A DNA stretch of 14,577 nt from an uncultured Clostridia bacterium (GTDB taxonomy: Bacteria > Bacillota > Clostridia > UBA1381): positions 1 through 14,577 of the forward strand of contig CAMFCK010000003.1 in the NCBI GenBank assembly GCA_945948775.1, written 5' to 3'. The translations under genes were made by a program, and so were the position numbers. The notes beneath the pieces were generated by a model that searched no databases, was not told where the DNA came from, and saw nothing but the letters and a program-made list of their open reading frames with translations. This document shows, piece after piece, positions 7,387-14,540 of this stretch (position 1 is the first letter of the stretch; every line of letters begins with the position of its first letter).

Positions 7387-10300
7387 TTATTTAACCTCGG
7401 CGGTTTCAATGAGCTTAAACTCCGGTCCTGCCGTACCGGTATTCTGGATAAATCCCGAGCCCACTCCGGCAGCCTTCACTAAAACTCCGTCGCGTCCCGC
7501 AGCTATACTGTCAAGGTAGGTGTTCGTGTATGCACTGCTTACGCCATCAACAACTACTCCCTCAGACACCCCATGCGGCCATTCTCCGTTATCGCAGGTG
7601 GTGAGAATGGTTCTCTCAAATTCCGGATTTGAAAATACCTGTGCGTCCAGCTCATCTCTGAAGAACTGACCGTAGGTAGACTGCGCGTAATAGAATACAT
7701 ACAAGCTATCCTCTGCGGGATTATAGGAAATTTTCTGTCTTGCAACCTCATAATACGGGGTTAATCGCTCCACAATAGGAGTGTATACCCAGCCGTAATG
7801 AGTCGTTGTTACATAACTAAATTTCGACCAATCCCATTCCTTTGTGGTCCACGAAGTCTTCGTATAGATCGATGTATCAAAACGATAGCCTCTTGATGCG
7901 TCGCGCGTCATAACATAGACATTATTGTTCTTATCCACCATCAGAGCGCCGTAGGAATGCCGCATTTTGCTGGAATCCTTTGTTGATGAATCTATAACTA
8001 TATTGCCGTTTCCTATCTGCTGAATGTCCTCCCAAGAGGTTATGTCGTTGGTATTTTTTGACTTGGTGTAGCAAACGGGGTGATGGTGACCGTTCATAAT
8101 AACATGCAGATAGCCATCATTATCTATTGCGATCCCCGGCCAGTTATGTGTATCGTGTGTTGTGTAATCGGAATCTACAGTTTCACTCTTCGCGCCTGCA
8201 TAGCCCAAAAACTGTCTTGTGTATGTTCCGTTCACCATATCGTACTTTACTATATATGTAGGAACTCCATATTTATACTGATAGGTCGCGCCGTTATAAT
8301 CATATGTTAAATTGCCGTTTAGTCCGATTTCGGTGGTTTCATCATTCGGATCACCATAGACGATATACGCATAGTTTCCGCTTGTTACAACCGAGTTTCC
8401 GTCGCCGGTGTGGTATGCCGGAGAAATACAGCTGTCGGCATATTTAAACGCTGAGAACTCAAGCTCACCTGCATCATTCTTTGTCGGGATAAGCAGGTAT
8501 CCGCCGTATGCCTCACTGCCCTCTCCCTGATGAAGCAGTATCACAGGCGGCTTGTCGGCTGCACTCGTATTTCCGCCGTCAATATGCTCAAATCGTGCGC
8601 TTGTGAACATTTTAGCCGTGCAGCCGCTGCCGAGAAGTGCTTTCACCGTTTGATACAGCCTTACTCCCTGCCAGGTGTTCATACCGTCCTTGGAATAGAA
8701 TAGGAAATTCTCTCCTGCCGCGCCAACGAGTACATATGCCCAGCCGTCCTTGTCAAAGCGGATAACATTCTCCTCCCATGCGCCGCTGTCCCATACCCTT
8801 GTATCATATATCGTTCCGATGTATGGGCGTACAACCGTTTCAAGGTCAACCACCTGCCAGCTGCCCGAATCGTCCTTATACTGGATATGTGTGGAATCCG
8901 CTCTGATATACGCCTTGCCGGCATTGTCAAAGCTTGCAATGCCCGGAATATATTTCGGGAAGTAGCCCTTTATGGCGCGCTCGGCACGGTAGTATGCGCT
9001 GTATTTAAAGGGTGCGGATTTATCGGAGGAGCTTGTAACCTCCGGTGATGCGTGGTTTAAATGCTCGTCGTTGTAGTCGGGACCTCTGTGCGCGTATTCC
9101 GCAGTTTTTCTCGGCGTCGGATACGGCGTTACCGGATATTCCGGATTATAGCTTATTTCAATATTATCCAGAGAAAGCACCGTGTACGGGCTCGGATCAT
9201 GGTCAAAGGTCTTTGTTGTAAAGTAAATCGCGCTTATATTATCAAAGCCGGTCGGATTGTTGAAAATGTTAAATTCCGAAAAAGGTATCGCAAGATCCTT
9301 CCATCCCGTCCAATCCACTATAAAGGAGTAGGTATAGCCGTCACGCCATTTTGACGCGGGATTGTCGGAATAGATAAGCAGCGTTACCGTTTCGTTTGTT
9401 GCCTTTTCGGAATATATACTCATTTCGAACTCGTTCGTGCCCGTCCAATCGGAGGGAATGTCAAATGCGGCTACTGTATTATACTCATGGTGGTTATCCC
9501 ATTTGAGCGAGTATCTTCCCTCTTTTACCTTTTCATCGCTGATTTCCATTGCGTGAAGCCGTGTGTAGTATGCATCGGTTTTATCCTCATATGTATTCTG
9601 CCCGTTATCCTTGCCTATTGTAAGGTTTCCGGCAGGGAGCTTGTAGTCATAGGTGAATCTCGGTTCGGTGTACCATTTGCTTCTGATTTCAAACCCAAGG
9701 GTATTCTTCTGCTCTGCGTTTAATGAAAGCTCTGCGCCTGACGATATTTCACCGTCCGCACCCGGAGAAAAGGCAGCAAGAATGTCGGTGGATACGCCGT
9801 ATACATCGACAACCGTGCCGGATATGGTATAGTCTGAGCCCTTTGTCAATGCTTTTTTCGTCTTTAAGGTGACGGTATATCTATCCTTGGTGTAATCGAT
9901 TATCGGAATGGATATTCCGGACGCGTCCTTTATTTTTAGATTTTTTATTGAAGAATACCGTATCGGTGTTGCCATTTCAAAGCTTACTCCCGCCGTATTC
10001 GACGTTATTGTGCTTGTTTTCAGACTGTTTTGCGGCTCAATGACGGATATGGCATCATTCACAGCAGCGCTGCCCGCGGACCATGACCAGGATTCGTCAA
10101 CAGCCTTCTTGCCGATATTGCTGTCAAACATCGCCGAGGCAACAACCTCTCCGTTAATGGCAACCGAGGTTTCCCCCGTTTCACTGTCCACGGCGTAGTT
10201 GAACAGGAAGTTCTCGCCGTTTAACGGAACATAGTGTACAGTCTCGCCGCATACCGTCTGTGTTCCCGGAGTTCTAAGCTCGATCACTCCGTCCTCAAAG

Positions 10301-10446
10301 CTGATTTTGACCGGGCCGAACTCGCCTTTGGCTGCGGAGTTATTAACAACCGTACACTGATAGCCGAGCGTCTGTGCCGATGCACCGGCACTGCCGAGCA
10401 TACCCACCGCGATCAGCGCCGCCGCGCCTCCTAATAATTTTTTCAT
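7387..10446 (-). CDS. Secreted BNR_4 beta-propeller protein, putative ulvan-lyase-like polysaccharide lyase
   Basis: This 1019-residue protein has a signal peptide (about 1-24, ending GSAGASA). Residues about 25-240 are beta-rich, with an Ig-like segment near 160-225 (PIIDYTKDRYTVTLKTKKAL). Residues about 298-432 resemble a carbohydrate-binding jelly roll (DWTGWKDLAIPFSEF, SAIYFTTKTF, LSLDNIEISY). A proline-rich linker (YPVTPYPTPRK) leads to a C-terminal propeller from about 455 on, of the BNR_4 type, with an Asp-box-like SKDGMNTW near 580. The core text HNWPGIAIDNDGYLHVIMNG followed by HHHP places H767 and H787, then Y832 (RHSYGAL) and R848 (VMTRDA). These spacings (20, 45, 16) equal those I recall for the PL25 ulvan lyase active site. 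A lyase would make the unsaturated uronates that the adjacent GH88 removes. There is no SLH or sortase anchor, so it is probably released. The ribosome site is AAAGGAAG before ATG. It lies 59 bp after the GH88 gene. Lyase function is inferred; it could be a non-catalytic or different BNR_4 enzyme. Confidence 0.8.
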   Translation of the reverse strand: MKKLLGGAAALIAVGMLGSAGASAQTLGYQCTVVNNSAAKGEFGPVKISFEDGVIELRTPGTQTVCGETVHYVPLNGENFLFNYAVDSETGETSVAINGEVVASAMFDSNIGKKAVDESWSWSAGSAAVNDAISVIEPQNSLKTSTITSNTAGVSFEMATPIRYSSIKNLKIKDASGISIPIIDYTKDRYTVTLKTKKALTKGSDYTISGTVVDVYGVSTDILAAFSPGADGEISSGAELSLNAEQKNTLGFEIRSKWYTEPRFTYDYKLPAGNLTIGKDNGQNTYEDKTDAYYTRLHAMEISDEKVKEGRYSLKWDNHHEYNTVAAFDIPSDWTGTNEFEMSIYSEKATNETVTLLIYSDNPASKWRDGYTYSFIVDWTGWKDLAIPFSEFNIFNNPTGFDNISAIYFTTKTFDHDPSPYTVLSLDNIEISYNPEYPVTPYPTPRKTAEYAHRGPDYNDEHLNHASPEVTSSSDKSAPFKYSAYYRAERAIKGYFPKYIPGIASFDNAGKAYIRADSTHIQYKDDSGSWQVVDLETVVRPYIGTIYDTRVWDSGAWEENVIRFDKDGWAYVLVGAAGENFLFYSKDGMNTWQGVRLYQTVKALLGSGCTAKMFTSARFEHIDGGNTSAADKPPVILLHQGEGSEAYGGYLLIPTKNDAGELEFSAFKYADSCISPAYHTGDGNSVVTSGNYAYIVYGDPNDETTEIGLNGNLTYDYNGATYQYKYGVPTYIVKYDMVNGTYTRQFLGYAGAKSETVDSDYTTHDTHNWPGIAIDNDGYLHVIMNGHHHPVCYTKSKNTNDITSWEDIQQIGNGNIVIDSSTKDSSKMRHSYGALMVDKNNNVYVMTRDASRGYRFDTSIYTKTSWTTKEWDWSKFSYVTTTHYGWVYTPIVERLTPYYEVARQKISYNPAEDSLYVFYYAQSTYGQFFRDELDAQVFSNPEFERTILTTCDNGEWPHGVSEGVVVDGVSSAYTNTYLDSIAAGRDGVLVKAAGVGSGFIQNTGTAGPEFKLIETAEVK

Positions 10447-10505
10447 AATTACTTCCTTTCCGCAGCTGTTTTTCCTTTAATGCGCTGCATATATTTCATA
10501 TTTTT

Positions 10506-11705
10506 TTACCAACAAGCTACCGATTTATCATCAAACAATATCTCTGTAAGCAATACTAAAAAATAATAATCGCCGTAAATTCCGTAAACGTTCCTGCCGT
10601 TTGACCTCTCAAGCATTCCCGGAATGTCCTTTGAGCGGTTAAAGTAGTTCTCGCAAAGAGTTTTTAAGCTCTGCTGCGCAAAATTGTAATACCCTTCATC
10701 TCCGGTCAGGCACTGAAGCTCAAGCAGAGCACAGCCAACTATCGCCGCCGCGGAGCTGTCGCGGTTGTATTTCTTGTTTTCAGGGATCGTTTCATCCCAC
10801 TCTGCACATTGCGATACGTCATCGCGGCATTTATACGCAGGCTTATCCTCCGGCAGGCGGAAATCCCATACCGGAATTTTGTCCTCCTCGGTAAGACACT
10901 CTGCATACTTTTCAAATATCTTCACCGCCGCTTTAAGATACCTCTTTTCACCCGTATATCTTGCCGCGCACGCAAAGCCGTATATTGCCCAGGCAGTACC
11001 GCGCGCCCAGTGCGAACCGTTTGCATAGCCGCAGTTATTTGCCTCCTCCTTTACCGTTCCGTCAGGATTGAAAAATACGGCGTGCTTTACCGAGTAATCC
11101 TCTCTGACCAAAACTCTCAAAATCGTGTCGGCGTGTGCCTTGGCAACGTCGCGGTAAAACATATGCCCCGTTTCCTTCCATGCCCAGAACAGCAGCGGAA
11201 TATTCATAAGCGAGTCGATAATCATTCTGCACTCTGTCTGCTCCAGATTCATCTCGTCCCAAGCTTCAATAAATCTTCCGGTCACATTAAACCTTTTCGC
11301 CAGCTCGTTTGCAGCCTTTATTGCCGTTTTCTTATGCTTCTCGTCACCGGTCAGCTGATACATATGTACGCTGTACGGAAGATACAAAAAACCTAAATCG
11401 TGCATAGTCTGCGTATAATATTCCGATACCTTTTTGTCATACTCATCATAAAAGGTATCTGCCCATGAAAGATAGCTTTTATCCCTCTCGGTCACGCTAA
11501 GTATCGGCGCCATTCCCACCGACATCGATGACAGCCAGTTCCAGCGCACACTAAGCGGAAAGCCCGGCTCATGGCTGTAATAATCTCCGTCGGTACACTC
11601 GCGCTGCTCGAAAACCTCCGGCGCAGTATTTCTCATATGCAGCTTTACCTTCTCGACGCATATTTTGTAGCACTCCTCAAACAGCTCTCTGCTTTCGCTT
11701 ATCAT
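10506..11705 (-). CDS. ugl: GH88 unsaturated glucuronyl hydrolase
   Basis: This cytoplasmic enzyme without a signal peptide has 399 residues from ATG. GH88 enzymes hydrate the C4-C5 double bond of terminal unsaturated uronic acids left by polysaccharide lyases, so the sugar falls off. The two catalytic aspartates known from Bacillus GL1 UGL (D88 and D149) are seen as HDLGF (D103) and MIIDSLMN (D164), with the same 61-residue spacing. SHWARGTAWAIYGFA (231 onward), PVWDF (278 onward), RDSSAAAI and YGIYGDYYFL are further family marks. Between PVWDF and RDSS there are about 22 extra residues, including KCRDDVSQC, compared with the GL1 enzyme as I remember it. I prefer ATG 11705; an in-frame TTG at 11744 would lie only a few bases after the predicted transcription start. 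The lyase candidate follows by 59 bp, which fits a lyase-UGL pair. Confidence 0.92.
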   Translation of the reverse strand: MISESRELFEECYKICVEKVKLHMRNTAPEVFEQRECTDGDYYSHEPGFPLSVRWNWLSSMSVGMAPILSVTERDKSYLSWADTFYDEYDKKVSEYYTQTMHDLGFLYLPYSVHMYQLTGDEKHKKTAIKAANELAKRFNVTGRFIEAWDEMNLEQTECRMIIDSLMNIPLLFWAWKETGHMFYRDVAKAHADTILRVLVREDYSVKHAVFFNPDGTVKEEANNCGYANGSHWARGTAWAIYGFACAARYTGEKRYLKAAVKIFEKYAECLTEEDKIPVWDFRLPEDKPAYKCRDDVSQCAEWDETIPENKKYNRDSSAAAIVGCALLELQCLTGDEGYYNFAQQSLKTLCENYFNRSKDIPGMLERSNGRNVYGIYGDYYFLVLLTEILFDDKSVACW

Positions 11706-11728
11706 ATCTCCCACACTTCCTTTTTCAT
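11702..11728 (-). other. Possible eight-codon leader ORF before GH88
   Basis: An ATG at 11728 opens an out-of-frame mini-ORF, MKKEVWEI, with GGAG 10 nt upstream. Its TGA overlaps the GH88 ATG as ATGA. It falls inside the short leader after P2 and could couple translation of GH88. It is short enough to be chance. Confidence 0.2.
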
Positions 11729-11756
11729 TTTTGCTAAGCTCCAAAACCGTAATTTT

Positions 11757-11785
11757 ATTTTATCAAAATGATTCGGCTGATACAA
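11757..11785 (-). promoter_or_regulatory. Promoter of GH88-BNR_4 unit (P2)
   Basis: On the minus strand, TTGTAT (11785-11780) is followed after 17 nt by TAAAAT (11762-11757), with an extended -10 TG (TGATAAAAT). The -35 box is poor, which is common at activated promoters. The predicted start near 11750 leaves about 45 nt before the ATG at 11705. Confidence 0.6.
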
Positions 11786-11789
11786 CCGT

Positions 11790-11824
11790 CATTTTTTGTA
11801 ATACTCTCCAAATTCTGTAATTCC
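11790..11824 (-). promoter_or_regulatory. Two tandem 16-bp elements upstream of P2
   Basis: On the plus strand, CATTTTTTGTAATACT (11790-11805) and CAAATTCTGTAATTCC (11809-11824) are 19 bp apart and share 11 of 16 positions. The first sits 4 bp upstream of the -35 box, the same place as the elements at P1 and P3. A further TGTAAT occurs at 11871-11876. This is probably a weaker version of the site seen at P3. Confidence 0.4.
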
Positions 11825-11899
11825 AACGTTGAATTTCTTAAAAATCCCACAATTTCTAAAATACTGCTTATGTAATGGACATTCTTTCGTATTCTCATA

Positions 11900-11941
11900 A
11901 AAAAATTCCTCCTATGACTTCTATCATAGAAGGAATTTTTT
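11900..11941 (-). terminator. Rho-independent terminator after the GNAT_C gene
   Basis: The arms 11900-11917 and 11924-11941 form an 18-bp stem with one mismatch around a 6-nt loop. The minus-strand RNA ends in a run of U (GGAATTTTTT). It lies 23 bp after the stop of the gene at 11965-12795 and closes unit 1. The run of A on the other arm makes it potentially bidirectional. Confidence 0.85.
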
Positions 11942-11964
11942 ATCATCTCTCATATGCGTATTTA

Positions 11965-12795
11965 TCAATATACCATATATGCAAGTCCGGTTCCCATTTT
12001 GCCGCCGTTTTTTATAAATAAATACATTTTTTTCTGCAAGCTTGTTTTCAGTTCCTCTTCTTTAACATCATCAAGCCGTTCTTTATAGAACACACGCCAA
12101 AAATCCCAATCGTCCTCATCAATGCGTACAATATCCCATCTGTCATAAAATGCACGCATATTAGAACCGTATAATTCTTCATACGGCGGATAAAGCAGCC
12201 ACGAATGACAAGTCAGAATCAACGGATCCTTATTGAAAAATTCCTTTGCAAGCTTTAATGATTCTTCAACATCGCTGTCTATCAGCTTACTGCCGCCCGG
12301 AATATGGCAGTTTAATATAGGCTCACCTTTTTTTATAACATCCTTATAATCGGTTGGTGCGCTGTACAGTTCATACTGTAATCTGCCGAGAGTAAAAACC
12401 CGGCATTTGCAGAAAAGTCTGTACCATCCAAGCGCAAATATGCCCCAAACATTGTACATTTTTTTACACTCATTAAGCTTATACAACGTATCCTTCATTG
12501 TATCGTGATACAGAGTTTCGGAATACCCTTTTTCTGCAAACATCTTTTTTGTATACTTTTCAAGCGTATAAATGACAAGTATAAGATTCACCGTATATTC
12601 GCTTATTTTGAGTGTATCGCCGATTCCGGAAATCAGTTTTCTGTAATCCTCCGAATCTGTATTCACATATTCGTCAGCGGCAGCAATAAGCTTATCATAC
12701 ATCTTAGCGTCCGCCGTTATTTTATTATATGCGCCGCTTATTGCGTCTGTCGCATCGGGCGGAAAATCCATTTCTCTGCAAAAAGAATAAATCAT
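11965..12795 (-). CDS. NAT_N/GNAT_C-type acyltransferase-domain protein, function unknown
   Basis: This 276-residue protein has no signal peptide and is predicted cytoplasmic. The N-terminal half is helical. It is followed by the conserved line RVFTLGRLQYELY (about 132-144), then CHIPGGSKLIDSDVEESL (about 163-180) and TCHSWLLYP (about 195-203). These motifs (LGRLQ, HIP.G..L, C.SWLL.P) are those of proteins annotated as 'acyltransferase domain-containing' with NAT_N and GNAT_C Pfam domains; the substrate of the family is, to my knowledge, not established. The ATG has AAAGGAG 7 nt upstream. The gene starts 30 bp after the amidohydrolase stop and is the last gene of unit 1. An acyl-group chemistry linked to the amidohydrolase next door is possible but inferred. 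Confidence 0.75.
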   Translation of the reverse strand: MIYSFCREMDFPPDATDAISGAYNKITADAKMYDKLIAAADEYVNTDSEDYRKLISGIGDTLKISEYTVNLILVIYTLEKYTKKMFAEKGYSETLYHDTMKDTLYKLNECKKMYNVWGIFALGWYRLFCKCRVFTLGRLQYELYSAPTDYKDVIKKGEPILNCHIPGGSKLIDSDVEESLKLAKEFFNKDPLILTCHSWLLYPPYEELYGSNMRAFYDRWDIVRIDEDDWDFWRVFYKERLDDVKEEELKTSLQKKMYLFIKNGGKMGTGLAYMVY

Positions 12796-12825
12796 TATGT
12801 AACTCCTTTTATCTTATAAATATTT

Positions 12826-13602
12826 TTACAGGTTAAAAAGCTGCTTTGCATTTAATCCGAAGATTTTTTCTCTGTCACTATCATGTATTTTTGCAAGCAT
12901 TATTCTGCCGAAAACCTGTCGTGAATCAAAAAAATTCATATCCGAACCATACAAAAGCTTATCGCTTCCCATCTTGTTTACAACCCACTCCACACTGCCG
13001 TCATATGAGGTTGAAACGGTAGTGTCGGCATACACATTATCATATGTTTTTACCGCATTTACTGTCTCAATTCGCGCCTCATCATCAGTAAATGCCGAAT
13101 GTGCTATAATAACCTTGGTGTTTTTATAGTTTTTGGCAACATTAACCGCCTGCAAAACCTCACCCTTTGTCCATGTATGAATAAGAATCGGCAGTCCGAT
13201 TTTGTCTGCATAGCTGTACCCTTCATCAAAAAGCTCACTGTCTATGGCGATATTCTGGAACATCACATGAATTTTTAACCCCAAAAAACCTCCCATAGCC
13301 ATACATCTCTTAATTTCAGCCTCTTGATTATAATACGGATTGATTACCGAATATCCGTACAAGCGTCCGCTATGATCTCTGACGGCTTGTGCGGTTATAT
13401 CATTTCCTGTTTTATAGTCAGAGTAAAAGCTTACCTTTGAAGACAAACATGCCGAATTTACTCCCAGCATATCTAATGTTTTTACAATTCGCTCTGCATT
13501 GTCAGACTTTGTTTCGTCAAAATCAGAACCGCAAATATGCTCATGACAATCAAATATGAATATATCCCGAACAGCCCGTCCGTTTAATACGTTCTCTATC
13601 AC
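12826..13602 (-). CDS. Amidohydrolase-family metal-dependent hydrolase (intact active site)
   Basis: This 258-residue protein is a TIM-barrel enzyme of the Amidohydro_2 type. The expected metal ligands and active-site residues are all present: DCHEH (H20, H22), LKIH (K110, H112), LIHTW (H142), IAHSA (H168) and LYGSDMNFF (D221). Members of this family hydrolyse lactones or amides or decarboxylate acids; some are sugar-acid lactonases, which would suit uronate or rhamnose breakdown, but the substrate cannot be read here. It has no signal peptide. The start is GTG at 13602, overlapping the stop of the upstream gene as GTGA, with GGAGG 7 nt upstream. It is thus translated right after a related but degenerate partner (13599-14342), which suggests the two proteins act together. 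Confidence 0.85.
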   Translation of the reverse strand: MIENVLNGRAVRDIFIFDCHEHICGSDFDETKSDNAERIVKTLDMLGVNSACLSSKVSFYSDYKTGNDITAQAVRDHSGRLYGYSVINPYYNQEAEIKRCMAMGGFLGLKIHVMFQNIAIDSELFDEGYSYADKIGLPILIHTWTKGEVLQAVNVAKNYKNTKVIIAHSAFTDDEARIETVNAVKTYDNVYADTTVSTSYDGSVEWVVNKMGSDKLLYGSDMNFFDSRQVFGRIMLAKIHDSDREKIFGLNAKQLFNL

Positions 13603-14342
13603 ACGTCCGCCTCCTCAAGTAATCTCAGTATATTTTCCCGCGCAATCATTTGCTTTTGCTTTTCGGTTATATCCGCATACCTTATAAGCGTAGCTGCACC
13701 GCAAGCCGAACCATCAGGCAATCCGCTGCCGAATATCAGCCGCTCTGCGCCAAAGCTGTTCACCGTTTCGGCTATACCGTCATGCATAACATATGTTGAG
13801 GTTTCAACATATAAATTCCTGCACTTATCCAATATCGGAAAAATCTGTCTTTGTGCCGAATATCCGGTATCGCATATAACAATCGGCATGCATGGATATG
13901 TATTGCAAAGCTCAAACAGCTGCTCCCACGCAATTTCTGTGCAGCGAATAAACACAGGGATTTTCAGTTTGTTAAGCTGTTGAAAAAGCTCCCCGCCGGA
14001 ATATGGCGCAACAGAAAAATTATGACTGCGGGGATATATTCTAATCGTCTTAACTCCGTTTTTCTTCATCGCTGCAATAAGCTTGTCAACAGCAAATACA
14101 CCCGTGTAGCTTGGCACCGCCACCCACTGCGGCAACAGTCTGTCCACACCCTTAATTTCCTTCATCAATACGGAATTGCCCTCTAATATGTCATCCGCCG
14201 CAGCAATACTATGATGCACAATCCCGCTTTCTATGCCGCATCGGTCATAAACATCAAAAAGCTCATCTATTGTTTTTACGGAGCATTCTCGTGCATAGGC
14301 TCTGGTTCCTATCATACAATTTGAATCTATAAGCTTTATCAC
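13599..14342 (-). CDS. Amidohydrolase-fold protein lacking metal ligands (probable pseudoenzyme)
   Basis: This 247-residue protein has the same length and barrel pattern as its downstream neighbour, and the metal-ligand stations can be aligned by eye. Each is replaced: DSNCM instead of DxHxH (N8, M10), IRIYP instead of KIH (R101, Y103), FIRCT instead of IHT (R133), ICDTG instead of AHS (D158) and FGSGLP instead of GSD (G207). It therefore probably cannot bind the usual metals. The frame is intact and the 4-bp overlap with the intact paralogue is kept, so it is not a decaying gene. It may be a structural or regulatory subunit of a heteromer. I chose GTG at 14342, with an AAGGAAGAAGGA purine run about 9 nt upstream, which puts the first strand (LIDSNCMIG) near the N-terminus as usual. 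A TTG at 14375 in the same frame lies in a hairpin loop. Confidence 0.75.
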   Translation of the reverse strand: MIKLIDSNCMIGTRAYARECSVKTIDELFDVYDRCGIESGIVHHSIAAADDILEGNSVLMKEIKGVDRLLPQWVAVPSYTGVFAVDKLIAAMKKNGVKTIRIYPRSHNFSVAPYSGGELFQQLNKLKIPVFIRCTEIAWEQLFELCNTYPCMPIVICDTGYSAQRQIFPILDKCRNLYVETSTYVMHDGIAETVNSFGAERLIFGSGLPDGSACGAATLIRYADITEKQKQMIARENILRLLEEADV

Positions 14343-14363
14343 GCTGATTTTTCCTTCTTCCTT

Positions 14364-14387
14364 AACAGGCTTCAAAAATTGCCTGTT
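14364..14387. promoter_or_regulatory. Inverted repeat in the leader of unit 1
   Basis: The arms AACAGGC (14364-14370) and GCCTGTT (14381-14387) surround a 10-nt loop. In the unit 1 transcript this hairpin lies just before the ribosome site of the first gene. It could be an operator or a modest translational control element. On the plus strand it is followed by a T run, so it might also stop opposing transcription. Confidence 0.4.
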
Positions 14388-14432
14388 GCTTTTTTATATA
14401 ATCGAACTGTTTTTTCTGCTTTTATGGATTTA

Positions 14433-14461
14433 ATTTTATCATAGGTTAGCTGAATTATCAA
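14433..14461 (-). promoter_or_regulatory. Promoter of amidohydrolase/GNAT_C unit (P1)
   Basis: On the minus strand, TTGATA (14461-14456) is followed after 17 nt by TAAAAT (14438-14433), with an extended -10 (TGATAAAAT) identical to that of P2. The start would be near 14426, leaving a leader of about 84 nt that contains the inverted repeat at 14364-14387. Confidence 0.7.
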
Positions 14462-14465
14462 TCAT

Positions 14466-14481
14466 CAATTTGTAAAATACC
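14466..14481 (-). promoter_or_regulatory. Upstream element of P1, same as at P3
   Basis: On the plus strand this reads CAATTTGTAAAATACC. It matches the proximal repeat at P3 (7299-7314) at 14 of 16 positions and lies the same 4 bp upstream of the -35 box. A second copy 19 bp further (14485-14500) would be weak, about 8 of 16. It is probably the binding site of the same regulator. Confidence 0.5.
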
Positions 14482-14540
14482 ATGCAAAATATATTCTATT
14501 ATTTTAATGACTGCCGAATAATCAAAAAATCCTTGCACCA

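Noticed and set aside
7387..10446. Sialidase assignment for the BNR protein
   Set aside because: Only one Asp-box-like motif is clear and there is no FRIP arginine motif; the HNWP/HHHP core fits the BNR_4 lyase-like group better.
11755..11946. A 63-codon minus-strand frame between GH88 and the GNAT_C gene
   Set aside because: It covers the terminator stem, the P2 elements and the promoter, and resembles no protein; it is a chance frame.
13599..14342. Calling the degenerate amidohydrolase a pseudogene
   Set aside because: There are no stops or frameshifts, the length is normal and the coupling to the next gene is kept, so a functional non-metal protein is more likely.
14364..14396. Plus-strand terminator at the right end
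   Set aside because: The 7-bp stem followed by T residues could work, but there is no plus-strand gene before it in the window, so it is recorded as a leader inverted repeat instead.
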